Positions 35,684-44,342 of a stretch of 64,000 nt of DNA are shown here, one piece after another (position 1 is the stretch's first letter; every line of letters starts with the position of its first letter). The DNA is from an uncultured Pelagibacteraceae bacterium (GTDB lineage: Bacteria > Pseudomonadota > Alphaproteobacteria > Pelagibacterales > Pelagibacteraceae), in NCBI GenBank assembly GCA_902578115.1, contig CACHBR010000005.1, positions 1 through 64,000 on the forward strand. Reading direction: 5' to 3'. Under the pieces are notes generated by a model. The model made no database searches and was not told where the DNA came from. It saw only the letters and a list, made by a program, of their open reading frames with translations. The position numbers were made by a program, and so were the translations under genes.

Positions 35684-36629
35684 CTTTATTTAAGGCGTTA
35701 TTTTTAAATAAATTCGCTTCTTTAATATATCTTCTAACCATTTGAGTTGTTTTATGACCTGTCATTGCCATAATACTTCTTTCATCAGCACCAGACTCAG
35801 CCGAAACTGTTGCAAATCCTGATCTTAGACTATGGCCTGAAAAGTTTTTATTATCTATCCCAGCCATTTCTAAATATCTTTTAATTATTAAAACTACCGA
35901 TTGATCAGTTAATCTATTATTTGTTAATGATGATCCTTTTACAAATCTTCTAAAAATTGGACCTTCTTTAATTTTTGACAAATTTATCCATTTCTTTAAG
36001 TGAGATACAGGGCAATAATTTTTATTTGAGAAGTAGGGCAGTCCTTTAATCATCCCTTCTCCAAATTGGTCTGTTTTTGATCTTTTAAGAGTGATTTTTA
36101 ATCCTTCAGGTACAAACTCCAGATCTTCATAATCTATTGATATTAATTCTGTTCTTCTAAACCCGCCTCCGAAACCAGTTAAGATGATTGTTTTGTCTCT
36201 AATTTTCTTAATTTCCTCAATTTTATCTTCATCTATTACTTTAATTATTGCTTTTAAATGATTGATTAATATAGGTTTTTTACCTCTTTGAATGCTTCCT
36301 TTTGTACGTTTAATACCCATTAGGTTCTCAATAATAATCGGATGCTTTGTATCCAGGTAATGCCCCTTATGTTTATGAATCATGCTTATAGAGACCAATC
36401 TACGCCTTAAAGTACTCATTTTAGAGTCTTTTCCAGATAGATAAGTTAGATATAATGCCACTATTTTAGGTTCTGTCGGTAATGATTTGAAACCGTGCTT
36501 GGCACAGAAGGCTCCAAAGTCCTTAAAATCTGATTTATAAGCTCTTATAGTATTGCTTGCTTTTGAGCTTTTAAGGTTATTTAGAGTTTCCTCATGTAAG
36601 GCTTTTAGATCTGTAACTAGTTCATTCAT
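35673..36629 (-). CDS. Tyrosine recombinase / phage-type integrase
   Basis: Site-specific recombinase of the tyrosine family. An N-terminal SAM-like core-binding domain (SNTIRAYKSDFKDFGAFC) is followed by the catalytic domain. All active residues can be seen: Arg in FRRTELISI, Lys in RSKTDQ, His-x2-Arg in GHSLRSGFA, His in MTGHKT, and Tyr in MVRRYIKEA. I place the start at the ATG at 36629 (318 aa); an in-frame TTG at 36650 would add 7 residues. A 17-bp near-palindrome lies just upstream. It is intact, so the patch may still be mobile. There is no tRNA gene beside it. Confidence 0.93.
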   Translation of the reverse strand: MNELVTDLKALHEETLNNLKSSKASNTIRAYKSDFKDFGAFCAKHGFKSLPTEPKIVALYLTYLSGKDSKMSTLRRRLVSISMIHKHKGHYLDTKHPIIIENLMGIKRTKGSIQRGKKPILINHLKAIIKVIDEDKIEEIKKIRDKTIILTGFGGGFRRTELISIDYEDLEFVPEGLKITLKRSKTDQFGEGMIKGLPYFSNKNYCPVSHLKKWINLSKIKEGPIFRRFVKGSSLTNNRLTDQSVVLIIKRYLEMAGIDNKNFSGHSLRSGFATVSAESGADERSIMAMTGHKTTQMVRRYIKEANLFKNNALNKVKL

Positions 36630-36642
36630 ATCTATTACTATT

Positions 36643-36659
36643 GATAACAATTAATTATC
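36643..36659. repeat. 17-bp near-palindrome upstream of the integrase gene
   Basis: GATAAC (36643-36648), a short A/T centre and a matching arm ending TTATC (36655-36659) form an imperfect dyad centred 21 bp upstream of the integrase ATG at 36629. Its place suggests an operator for the integrase or the divergent small gene, or an arm-type recombinase site. With this AT content, chance is also possible. Confidence 0.35.
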
Positions 36660-36725
36660 ATTAGTAATATATTAAATGATTTTATATGTCAACAACTATA
36701 AAAGCTTAATTATATAAATTTCAAA

Positions 36726-36890
36726 ATGATAAAATATATTATTTTAGGTCTATCAATTCCAATTGTAGCTTTTTATTTTATGTACCGTTGGGAAAAGCTT
36801 AAGAATAAAAGCAAAAATCTAACACTAATAACTGGTGTGGGTGTTTCAATAGTCGGAATACTATTACTAATAGCCCTATTAATTGATTAG
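36726..36890 (+). CDS. 54-aa protein with two predicted membrane helices
   Basis: Small open frame ATG to TAG. The protein begins MIKYIILGLSIPIVAFYFMY, a membrane helix, followed by a basic RWEKLKNKSKN loop and a second hydrophobic stretch from about residue 36 to the C-terminus (VSIVGILLLIALLID at the end). The hydrophobic-basic-hydrophobic arrangement and its place 3 bp before the cupin-like gene argue that it is real. Function unknown; small two-helix proteins near integrases include holin- or toxin-like ones but nothing here proves that. Confidence 0.55.
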   Translation: MIKYIILGLSIPIVAFYFMYRWEKLKNKSKNLTLITGVGVSIVGILLLIALLID

Positions 36891-36893
36891 TTT

Positions 36894-37286
36894 ATGTTTG
36901 AAAGTAGGAAAAGAGTTATTTTAGATAGAGGTCCAAGTTGGCCAGATTACGATAAAGCTGAGCCATTTATGGTTAGATACTATCCCTTATTTCGAAAAAG
37001 ACCTAAATGGTTCCCTTTCAATATCTTCGTTCACCAGATCTTAAAGAGTGATAGAGGCGATTTACACGACCATTATTGGTCTTATTTGACTATTGTAATT
37101 AAGGGTGGATATTGGGAAACAAGGGAAAACGGGACTTTTTGGAGAGGCCCTGGCTATATCGGCTCTAGAAAGGGCACAGATAGACATAGTTTAAAGATCC
37201 CAGAGGGTAAATCAGCCTGGACAATCATATTTGTTGGTCCCAATAAGGGTTCAAAGAAGTATGCAAGATATCAAAAAAAGCTCTAA
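36894..37286 (+). CDS. Cupin-like protein of higher G+C, unknown function
   Basis: A 130-aa protein with a likely cupin/jelly-roll fold. The motif HDH at residues 58-60 in DLHDHYWSYLTIVIKGGYWE, with E75 and a later H98 in TDRHSLKI, gives a plausible metal site. The Trp/Gly/Pro-rich composition is unlike neighbouring proteins. By hand count 142 of 360 bases in 36901-37260 are G or C (39%), against 12 of 60 in the glycan island at 34561-34620. This and the adjacent integrase point to acquisition. It could derive from a phage; I do not recognise a named family. Confidence 0.65.
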   Translation: MFESRKRVILDRGPSWPDYDKAEPFMVRYYPLFRKRPKWFPFNIFVHQILKSDRGDLHDHYWSYLTIVIKGGYWETRENGTFWRGPGYIGSRKGTDRHSLKIPEGKSAWTIIFVGPNKGSKKYARYQKKL

Positions 37287-37712
37287 AAATGGGGTCTTTT
37301 ATACCCAAAAAACCCTTATTTTTCAACGTTTTTTGCAATCTGAAGGTGTAATTTTTTAAAAATATAGATTTTATGCGGTCTGTTAGAGCCTATATGTATA
37401 TATAACGAAAATAGGCCTATATATGGTCCATTAAACGCTATATTCTGATATTGCATTGCTCTTCAATTTACATCCATATCCTTCTTAGAATCTTGAACTT
37501 TGATACAATTTTATTGTTCAAAAAGTCTTATTTTACGGGATTTATTCGCCTTCCCTCTTGTTAACAGCGATAATTTGAATTTTTAAAACTCAATGATGAT
37601 ATTTTTACATCTATTTCAAAACTTAAGTTTTATATTAGAACAAATTTATTCAATAAAAACAATAATATAAAACAAACACTTAAAGTATATTATTAAGTTA
37701 AAATACAGCACT
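37287..37712. other. 426-bp non-coding gap beside the integrase patch
   Basis: No open frame of note is present on either strand. I see a 10-bp perfect palindrome ATAGGCCTAT at 37411-37420, and GCCTATAT in direct copies at 37388-37395 and 37415-37422. The same element forms an inverted pair GCCTAT (37388-37393) and ATAGGC (37411-37416). A second inverted pair TTGAAC (37493-37498) and GTTCAA (37516-37521) is separated by 17 bp. No T-tract follows either, so they are not terminators. It is the only convergent junction in the window with a gap over 5 bp. Confidence 0.6.
37411..37420. repeat. Palindrome ATAGGCCTAT with flanking GCCTATAT repeats
   Basis: A 10-bp perfect palindrome lies within a 35-bp cluster where GCCTATAT occurs twice in direct orientation (37388 and 37415) and once as part of an inverted pair. 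Tyrosine recombinase core sites are often short inverted repeats with a 6-8 bp spacer; here the spacing is 17 bp, so the match is loose. It may be an attachment site or regulatory dyad. Confidence 0.3.
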
Positions 37713-38612
37713 TTAGTTGAAAAACTTTAGAGATATGTAAACAACAATAGGAATAGTAATAAAGGACATGAGAGTGGAAGAAACAATTACGCTAGCTATA
37801 TTGTCCACTGCCCTCTTTTGCGAATACATGGAACCAACAAGATAGGTTAAGACAGCGCTTGGCATAGCTGATTGAATTAAAAGTACACCAGCCATAAAAC
37901 CAGACAAATCTAGAAACTTAATTAATCCAAATCCAATAATTGGTCCTAAAATTACTCTAACAGACCCTAAAATCGCTGCATGAGTCCATGAAACTATCTT
38001 TAACCTAGTCAGAGCGACACCTAGAGCCATTAAAACCAAAAAGATTGTCGTATAAGTTAGCAAAAAAGTAGTGTTCTCTAGATAACCAGGCACATCTAGA
38101 TCAAAATAAAGAAACATCACTGAAGCGATAATCCCATAGATAGGTCCATTTTTTATCAAAACTCCGAATGAGAATTTTTTGCTGGCTAACAAAATACCAA
38201 TAGTAAAGTGAAATAATATAATTACAGAAGCTATTGCTGAAGCAACTCCTAAACCAGCCGTGCCATAAGCAAAAAGACATATAGGAACACCCATATTACC
38301 GGTATTTGGTAAAAACATAGGGGGGAGTTCTGTAATTGGATCTTTATTAAGAATTAATAAAAAAATAAAACCAACAATTGCAAATGCACTTAAAATTATT
38401 ACAGCATAAATAAAATACTCAGTAAAAATTTCTAATGTAACACCCGTTGTAGTGATTGTATAAAAAATCATTGCTGGAGTACCAATAGTACCAGCAAAAT
38501 TTGTAATAAATTTAGTATTAAATTTAGGATCCTTTTTTCCTAAGTAGTAACCAATTCCTATTATAAAAAAAACTGGAAATAAAACATCTATAAGTTTGAG
38601 GTAGAGCTCCAT
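37713..38612 (-). CDS. AEC-family (auxin efflux carrier) permease
   Basis: A 299-aa membrane protein with about ten helices. The pattern PVFFIIGIGYYLGKK at the N-terminus, LPNTGNMGVPICLFAYG in the middle (the NxGNxGxP motif of the family), and SAMPSAVLTYLVGSMYS near the C-terminus identify the AEC family. Bacterial members export organic acids such as malate, malonate or related compounds. It is the last gene of the reverse operon that starts at tRNA-Pro and overlaps the BacA-like gene by one base. The substrate could be a product of that pathway, which is only inference. Confidence 0.87.
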   Translation of the reverse strand: MELYLKLIDVLFPVFFIIGIGYYLGKKDPKFNTKFITNFAGTIGTPAMIFYTITTTGVTLEIFTEYFIYAVIILSAFAIVGFIFLLILNKDPITELPPMFLPNTGNMGVPICLFAYGTAGLGVASAIASVIILFHFTIGILLASKKFSFGVLIKNGPIYGIIASVMFLYFDLDVPGYLENTTFLLTYTTIFLVLMALGVALTRLKIVSWTHAAILGSVRVILGPIIGFGLIKFLDLSGFMAGVLLIQSAMPSAVLTYLVGSMYSQKRAVDNIASVIVSSTLMSFITIPIVVYISLKFFN

Positions 38613-39616
38613 TAAGCTCTTACATCAGATTTATTAGGTTTTCTCAAGGGTTTATTAAAACCAATTGCTTTCTCAAATTCGTTTAATCGTTTATAAATTG
38701 ATCTCAATTCAGTTATTCTTGTCCAATTTTGTAAGAATAAAGAAAAACTACTTTGAACTTCTCTGAAAGCGCTGGATGTTTGAATTAATACACCAAGGGT
38801 CATTGCTCCCGTGAATAAGCCTGGTCCCATTAAAAGATAAGGTACAATAATCATAGTTTGGTTATACATAATCAACCAAAGATCAAAATAACCATAATGT
38901 AGAAATAGTCTGTGATAATTAAATTTTATACCAGTAAAAAGCTCTAATACAGTTGGAGGCTTCACATAGTTCTGTCTATCATCTTCACCATAAACCAATT
39001 CTTTTCTAAACGCAGCTTCAACTTTTTGATTATTATATTCGAGACCCGGTAATTTTATTCCAACTAACCAACTTATTATTAATCCGCCTAAACTTGCTGT
39101 AAGTGACACCCATACTAAAGATCCCGACACATCTTTAAAGAAAGGTATTACTACATTTGAAGACAAACCCCAAAGAATTGGTATAAATGCAATTAAAAGC
39201 ATAATCGCTCTAACAACCTGCAATCCAAGACTTTCAACAATTTTAGCAAAATTCATACAGTCTTCCTGAATTCTTTGTGAAGCACCCTCAACTTTTGCAT
39301 CAACTTTTTTCCAATATGGCATATAAGAAAAAGTCATGGCCTCACGCCATCTAAATGCCCATAATCTTGTGAAATAATTTGTAACGGTATAGATCATTAC
39401 ATAAGGTATAGCCAACTTCATAAATAGGAAAATACCATCATAAAATTCCGAAATATCTCTTTCGGTTGCTTTTTGAAGTAGATCGTAGAAACCTTTGTAC
39501 CATTCATTAATTTGAACATCTATCCAGGTTTGAGCTAGCAAAGAAAGAAAAATAAAGAATGCGCCTCCCCAAGACCACAACATCCATTTTTTTTCAGTAA
39601 AAAAACTTCTCCACAT
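38612..39616 (-). CDS. SbmA/BacA-like peptide transporter
   Basis: A 334-aa protein of the SbmA/BacA family, proton-driven importers of peptides and some antibiotics that look like ABC membrane domains but lack the ATPase. Diagnostic segments are QTWIDVQINEWYKGFYDLLQ, LWAFRWREAMTFSYMPYW, QRIQEDCMNFAKIVESL and LLMGPGLFTGAMTLGVLIQ. There is no Walker motif, consistent with the family. It starts 1 bp after the NDUFS4-like gene and overlaps the AEC permease by one base. In rhizobia BacA matters for lipid A chain supply and host peptides; the role here is unknown. Confidence 0.9.
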   Translation of the reverse strand: MWRSFFTEKKWMLWSWGGAFFIFLSLLAQTWIDVQINEWYKGFYDLLQKATERDISEFYDGIFLFMKLAIPYVMIYTVTNYFTRLWAFRWREAMTFSYMPYWKKVDAKVEGASQRIQEDCMNFAKIVESLGLQVVRAIMLLIAFIPILWGLSSNVVIPFFKDVSGSLVWVSLTASLGGLIISWLVGIKLPGLEYNNQKVEAAFRKELVYGEDDRQNYVKPPTVLELFTGIKFNYHRLFLHYGYFDLWLIMYNQTMIIVPYLLMGPGLFTGAMTLGVLIQTSSAFREVQSSFSLFLQNWTRITELRSIYKRLNEFEKAIGFNKPLRKPNKSDVRA

Positions 39617-39617
39617 T

Positions 39618-39902
39618 TTAATCTTTCAAAAAATTATCCGAGTATGATTTGATTATAAAATTTGGTTTTTTTGGTTCTATAACTTGAAAATTAATATTGT
39701 TTTTTTTTGCATACTCTATAGCTTTTTCTTTTGTTGAAAACTTCAACGTCACCTCACCTAAAGTATCTTCTCCAGATTCCCAACCCATTAGTGGATTTGT
39801 TTTTGTATTTTTTGACTCAAATGCGAGAACCCATTTTTTGGTTTTACCCCTGCCCGATTGCATTGCTGTTTTACTGGGTATAAAAATTTTTGCTCTTTTC
39901 AT
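39618..39902 (-). CDS. NDUFS4-type accessory subunit of respiratory complex I
   Basis: A 94-aa protein of the ETC complex I conserved-region family (NDUFS4, 18-kDa subunit), an accessory subunit shared by alphaproteobacteria and mitochondria. It reads RAKIFIPSKTAMQSGRGKTKKW, then NPLMGWESGEDTLGEVTLKFSTKEKAIEYAKKN with the GWxSSxD-type core. In many alphaproteobacteria it is encoded alone, away from the nuo operon, as here. It is wedged between the DmdA-like gene (1-bp gap) and the BacA-like gene. Confidence 0.9.
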   Translation of the reverse strand: MKRAKIFIPSKTAMQSGRGKTKKWVLAFESKNTKTNPLMGWESGEDTLGEVTLKFSTKEKAIEYAKKNNINFQVIEPKKPNFIIKSYSDNFLKD

Positions 39903-39903
39903 A

Positions 39904-41013
39904 TTAGTTCATTGGTAAACTACAGACTGAACCAGATGCCTCTTTATTATTTATATTTATTTTAAAATTTTGAGAATCTTTGCAATAATCAAGATTTATC
40001 ATAGCTATTCCAACTATCATTTTAAAGCTGGGTGAATAAACAGCAGATCTTAAATATCCAATAGTTTTTTTATTTTCATCAACCAGTTTTAACTCTGATG
40101 TTAAATTGATGTTTTTTTCGTTTATTTTTACACCCATTAGTTTTCTTTTAATCCCTTCCAATTTAACTTTTTGTAATGCTTTTTTTCCTAAAAATTCAAT
40201 ATTACTGTCTAAATTAACAAATTTATCTAATCCACACTCAAAGGGATTATCATTATTATCCATATCGTTACCATAGGACAACAAAGCACCCTCTATTCTT
40301 TCAATAACATTTGGACAACCTGGTTTAAGATTGAACTCATTCCCAATTTTAATAATATAATCATAAAGCTTAAGACCTGACTTCAAATTTTCAACGTAGA
40401 TTTCGTAACCACCTTGCTTGGAAAAACCAGATTTTGATATCATAAAATCTATACCTTCAAATTTGTAATAGTTAAAATTAAAAAATTTAAGTTTATTAAT
40501 TTCATCTCCAAAAACTTTTTTCATTACGTTTAACGATTTAGGTCCTTGCACTGCAAGAGTAGAAATATTTGTCTCATGAATTTTTACATTTAATTTCATT
40601 GAGTCAGCAATCCCTTTCGCATAAAGTAATACATCTGAGTCCGCTATACAAATTCTCCATTTCATATCTTCTACTTTTAAAATCAGAGGATCGTTAATCA
40701 TATTACCATTTCCATCTATCAAAGGAACGTAGTAACATTTAAGTACTTTAGCACCACTTAAGTCCCTACAAGTCATAAGTTGAACTAATTTATAAGAATC
40801 ACTACCACTAACTTCAATTTGCTTTTGAACAGAGACATCCCATAATTGAACATCTTTTTTTAAGTGAAAATATTCATCTTCGAGAGACTTAAAATGAGTT
40901 GGTAATAGCATATGATTATAAACAGTATAACCGCCCACTCCATAACTTTCTAATCTAGAGGTGTACGGAGTAATTTTAACTCTTCTATTTTTTGAAATTT
41001 CAAATTTTTTCAT
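39904..41013 (-). CDS. dmdA: DMSP demethylase DmdA or close GcvT-type paralogue
   Basis: A 369-aa tetrahydrofolate-dependent enzyme of the GcvT fold. As I recall the family, SAR11 DmdA is about this length and begins with a GYTVYNHMLLPxxFKSxExxYFHLK pattern; here the same pattern is seen (GGYTVYNHMLLPTHFKSLED). Further matches are QLWDVSVQKQIEV, ADSDVLLYAKG, GFSKQGGYEIYV and CPNVIERIEGALLSYGNDMD. DmdA moves a methyl group from DMSP to tetrahydrofolate, giving methylmercaptopropionate. Nearby DmdB- and DmdC-like genes support this. A dimethylglycine or other methyl-donor demethylase remains possible, since SAR11 has several GcvT paralogues. Confidence 0.62.
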   Translation of the reverse strand: MKKFEISKNRRVKITPYTSRLESYGVGGYTVYNHMLLPTHFKSLEDEYFHLKKDVQLWDVSVQKQIEVSGSDSYKLVQLMTCRDLSGAKVLKCYYVPLIDGNGNMINDPLILKVEDMKWRICIADSDVLLYAKGIADSMKLNVKIHETNISTLAVQGPKSLNVMKKVFGDEINKLKFFNFNYYKFEGIDFMISKSGFSKQGGYEIYVENLKSGLKLYDYIIKIGNEFNLKPGCPNVIERIEGALLSYGNDMDNNDNPFECGLDKFVNLDSNIEFLGKKALQKVKLEGIKRKLMGVKINEKNINLTSELKLVDENKKTIGYLRSAVYSPSFKMIVGIAMINLDYCKDSQNFKININNKEASGSVCSLPMN

Positions 41014-41017
41014 TTAT

Positions 41018-41944
41018 TTAAGATATTTTTTTGAGTGTTTTAGTAATATTAATATTCATGTTATCAAAAATATTTCGTTCATTATTTTTGATATTTTTAT
41101 AAATATAATTAACAAGTCTTGATAATGGTTCGGCAAGATCTATTTCGGGAACCTCTAGGCTATATTTAGCTTGTTTAGTTTTCTTAAAAAATATTTTAAT
41201 TTTATACATAGATTCATTTTCATCACAGTAAATAATCGCATTCTTAAATTTAAATTTCATAAGTCGAATTTTTATTGGTGAAATCCAAGTATTTTTAATG
41301 AAAACATTTAATTTATTTTTATAAGTTAAATTGATAAATGCTGTATCAGACTTAGGAGACTGTGCACTGTTAATTTTTAAAGATTTTGATTTTATTGGGT
41401 TGCTTTTTAGTAAATAAAATAAAATTGATAAATCATGAACAGCCAAGTCCCAAACCACATTAACATCTTTTCTTACAGGTGCTTGCTCTCTATAAGACTC
41501 TATTTCATTAAGTTTGCCAAACCTATTGCTCTCAATGATCTTTTTTATGTAATTAATAGACCCTGAAAAAATAAATGGGTAATCAACAAATATTTTCTTT
41601 TTATTTTTTTTTGAAATTTTTTCTAAATTTTGTACCTCTTTTTCGGATAACGAAATTGGCTTCTCAACTAAAATATGTTTTTTCATCATTAATGCAAACT
41701 TAGATATTTGGAAATGTGTGTTTGTGGGTGTGGCTATAACAACTATATCAATATTATTTGTAATCGATTTCTTATAATCCATTGAAATCTTTATGAACGG
41801 AAAATCTTTTTTTGCTTTTAGTAAATTTAATTGGGATTTGTCTGAGACAGATACTAGCTTAAAAAAATTTGAATTTTGAAAATTTCTAGCTAATTTTGGT
41901 CCCCAATAACCATAACCTATAAGGCATACATTTAATTTATTCAT
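41018..41944 (-). CDS. Gfo/Idh/MocA-family oxidoreductase
   Basis: A 308-aa NAD(P)-dependent oxidoreductase. The Rossmann start NVCLIGYGYWGPKLARNFQN and the catalytic EKPISLSE motif are clear; NVVWDLAVHDLSILFYLL carries the Asp and His of the active site. The GYWGPKLARN start is common in members that act on nucleotide-linked sugar acids (WlbA-like). It lies inside the acyl-CoA/DMSP-type operon, overlapping the hydrolase by 8 bp and 4 bp before dmdA. Its role there is unclear; it might pair with the acyltransferase/aminotransferase at 32.9-34.5 kb. Confidence 0.82.
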   Translation of the reverse strand: MNKLNVCLIGYGYWGPKLARNFQNSNFFKLVSVSDKSQLNLLKAKKDFPFIKISMDYKKSITNNIDIVVIATPTNTHFQISKFALMMKKHILVEKPISLSEKEVQNLEKISKKNKKKIFVDYPFIFSGSINYIKKIIESNRFGKLNEIESYREQAPVRKDVNVVWDLAVHDLSILFYLLKSNPIKSKSLKINSAQSPKSDTAFINLTYKNKLNVFIKNTWISPIKIRLMKFKFKNAIIYCDENESMYKIKIFFKKTKQAKYSLEVPEIDLAEPLSRLVNYIYKNIKNNERNIFDNMNINITKTLKKIS

Positions 41945-42716
41945 TTTTTAAAAATTCAGCCACTTTTTCTCTCATTTCAAAAGCATTTTCAAGTATTATC
42001 ATGTGACCACAGTTTTTAATGATATGAACTTTCGAACCAGGAATTAATTCAGCAAATTTTTTTCCATTTTCCAATTTAATCATTTTGTCCATTTCTCCAA
42101 AAATAAACAAAGTCGGAAATTTAATATTTTTTACAGCTTTGAGGCCATTTTTATAATTGTTACAAGCTATTAAATCTACGGCTAACACCTCTCTTACTTC
42201 TCTTGTTGAGTTTAAAATTTTTTGCAAAGGATTGCCTCCTATAAACTGTTTTGAATGACCATAACCCCATTTCATCATTAAATTCAAAGACTCCATATCA
42301 CCGGATAGTGACAGATCAATTAAGCTTTTATTAACGGGAATTTCATATGCGCCTGCAACAAAAATTAACTTTTTAATTTTTTGTGGAAATCTTAATGAGA
42401 ATTCTAATGAGACTAGGCAGCCTTGGGAATGACCGACAATTGTTACTTGATTTGTGCCAATTTTATTTAGCAACTTGTCTAACCAAACTGCAATTTCTTC
42501 TATACTTTTTAAACTCTCACCCTCAGAATTTCCATGGCCCGGGAGATCTATTGTAAGTACATTAAAACCAAGCGAAGAAATATACTGCTCAGTTAATGAC
42601 CATACAACGTGAGACTGGCCGCTACCATGTAATAAAATAACTGTTTCTTTATTTTCATCGAAGGTAAGTCCTGCATCAGATGCAAAAACTTTTTTTTTAT
42701 CAACTTCAATAATCAA
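41937..42716 (-). CDS. Alpha/beta hydrolase
   Basis: A 259-aa alpha/beta-hydrolase. The oxyanion region VILLHGSGQSHVVW, nucleophile elbow VGHSQGCLVSLEF (Ser), GEMDKMI (acid Asp) and KNCGHMIILE (catalytic His) form a complete triad. No signal peptide. It overlaps dmdB-like by 4 bp and the Gfo/Idh gene by 8 bp. The place in the operon suggests hydrolysis of a CoA or other ester intermediate, or a thioester housekeeping role, but the substrate cannot be read from sequence. Confidence 0.87.
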   Translation of the reverse strand: MIIEVDKKKVFASDAGLTFDENKETVILLHGSGQSHVVWSLTEQYISSLGFNVLTIDLPGHGNSEGESLKSIEEIAVWLDKLLNKIGTNQVTIVGHSQGCLVSLEFSLRFPQKIKKLIFVAGAYEIPVNKSLIDLSLSGDMESLNLMMKWGYGHSKQFIGGNPLQKILNSTREVREVLAVDLIACNNYKNGLKAVKNIKFPTLFIFGEMDKMIKLENGKKFAELIPGSKVHIIKNCGHMIILENAFEMREKVAEFLKNE

Positions 42717-44341
42717 CTTAATTCCTTAGCTTTAGCTCTAAGCTCGTACTTTTTTATCTTTCCGGTAGATGTTTTTGGAAGATCTCCAAAAACTATTTTT
42801 TTTGGAATTTTAAACCCAGCAAGTGTCTCTCTACAGAACTTAATAATTTCTTCTTCTGTTGCTTTCTTCTGAGGTGATAACTCAACAAAAGCACATGGTG
42901 ATTCACCCCACTTTTCATCAGGTTTTGCTACTACAGCTGATAAAGATACTGATGGATGTTTAGAAATAGTATTTTCTATTTCAATAGATGATATATTTTC
43001 ACCACCAGAAATGATAATATCTTTTGATCTATCTTTAATTTGTATGTAGCCATTAGGATGCATTACAGCTAAATCTCCTGAATGAAACCAACCATCTTTC
43101 ATAGACTTATTCGTTGCATCTTTGTCTTTAAAATAACCTTTCATTACGACGTTTCCTCTAATCATAATTTCTCCTATAGTCTTGCCGTCTAGAGGAACAG
43201 TTTTCATATTTTCAGGATTCATAACTTTAACATCTTCGGTGTTTGGATAACGAACACCTTGACGTGAACTTATATCAGCTTTTTCATCCTCATTGAGTTT
43301 ATCCCATTCACTATTCCAAGCACACTGAAGGATATGACCATAGGTTTCGGTCAATCCATATACGTGCATAACTTCAAAGCCTAATTCTTTCATTTTTTTA
43401 AAAATTATACTTGGTGGTGGTGCAGCTGCAGTTAAAACATATACCTTGTGATTTAGTTTTATTTGTTCTTCTTTTGGTGCATTAGCCAACATATTTAGTA
43501 TAATTGGAGCACCTCCAAAATGAGTTATTTTGTGTTCTGAAATTAGTTCAAAAATTTCCTTAGCTCTTATATTTCTAATACAGATAACACGAGCATGTAG
43601 CATTGCTAAAGTCCAGGGATAGCACCAACCATTACAATGAAACATCGGTACAGTATAAAGAAAATTTAATCTATTTGGCATATTCCATGCAGTTACGCTC
43701 CCTGTAGCCATGAGATATCCGCCCCTATGATGATAAACTACGCCTTTAGGATTTCCAGTCGTTCCTGATGTATAATTTAATGAAATTGCTTGCCACTCAT
43801 CATCTGGTCTTTTCCAAATAAAATTTTTATCTCCTTTATTAAGAAAACTTTCATACTCAAGTTCGCCAATTTTTTTGGCATCTTTTAAATTTTCTTGTTT
43901 ATCAATAATATCTATAACAGAAATTTTTTTACTCAAAGTTTCTAAAGCTTTGTTTACAACTGGACTAAATTGTCTATCAACGATTAGAACTTTAGTATCT
44001 GCGTGATCTAAAATATAACCTACCGTCTTAGCATCTAATCTTGTATTAATTGTATTTAATACTGCCCCAGTCATTGGGACTGAATAGTGAGCCTCAAATA
44101 GTTCAGGTGTATTTGCTGCCATAATAGAAACAGTATCGCCCTTTTTTACCCCATGTTTTTCAAGTGCACTGGCAAACTTAATTGCTCTCTCGTAAACTTG
44201 TTTCCATGTGTAAGTTCTCTTCTTATAAATTATAGCCTCATAATCTGGGTAAATATCTTTAGTCCTCTCTAAAAAAGTTATAGGGGTTAAAGGAACATAG
44301 TTTGCTTTATTTTTTTCAAGATTCTGTTCGTAATTGTTCAT
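42713..44341 (-). CDS. Acyl-CoA synthetase, DmdB-like
   Basis: A 542-aa AMP-forming acyl-CoA ligase. Core motifs are YTSGTTGNPKG (P-loop), HVYGLTETYGHIL and DRSKDIIISGGENIS, with the C-terminal Lys in KTSTGKIKKYELR. The N-terminus KNKANYVPLTPITFLERT and the length match the medium-chain ligase group that includes 3-methylmercaptopropionate-CoA ligase (DmdB). Next to a DmdC-like dehydrogenase and a DmdA-like demethylase, methylmercaptopropionate is the most likely substrate; medium-chain fatty acids are the alternative. Confidence 0.85.
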   Translation of the reverse strand: MNNYEQNLEKNKANYVPLTPITFLERTKDIYPDYEAIIYKKRTYTWKQVYERAIKFASALEKHGVKKGDTVSIMAANTPELFEAHYSVPMTGAVLNTINTRLDAKTVGYILDHADTKVLIVDRQFSPVVNKALETLSKKISVIDIIDKQENLKDAKKIGELEYESFLNKGDKNFIWKRPDDEWQAISLNYTSGTTGNPKGVVYHHRGGYLMATGSVTAWNMPNRLNFLYTVPMFHCNGWCYPWTLAMLHARVICIRNIRAKEIFELISEHKITHFGGAPIILNMLANAPKEEQIKLNHKVYVLTAAAPPPSIIFKKMKELGFEVMHVYGLTETYGHILQCAWNSEWDKLNEDEKADISSRQGVRYPNTEDVKVMNPENMKTVPLDGKTIGEIMIRGNVVMKGYFKDKDATNKSMKDGWFHSGDLAVMHPNGYIQIKDRSKDIIISGGENISSIEIENTISKHPSVSLSAVVAKPDEKWGESPCAFVELSPQKKATEEEIIKFCRETLAGFKIPKKIVFGDLPKTSTGKIKKYELRAKAKELS

Positions 44342-44342
44342 T

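Noticed and set aside
37493-37521. TTGAAC...GTTCAA inverted pair as a terminator
   Set aside because: The arms are only 6 bp, the loop is 17 bp and no T-run follows.
39904-41017. Glycine or SAM riboswitch ahead of the DmdA-like gene
   Set aside because: Only 4 bp separate it from the upstream gene, so there is no leader to hold one.
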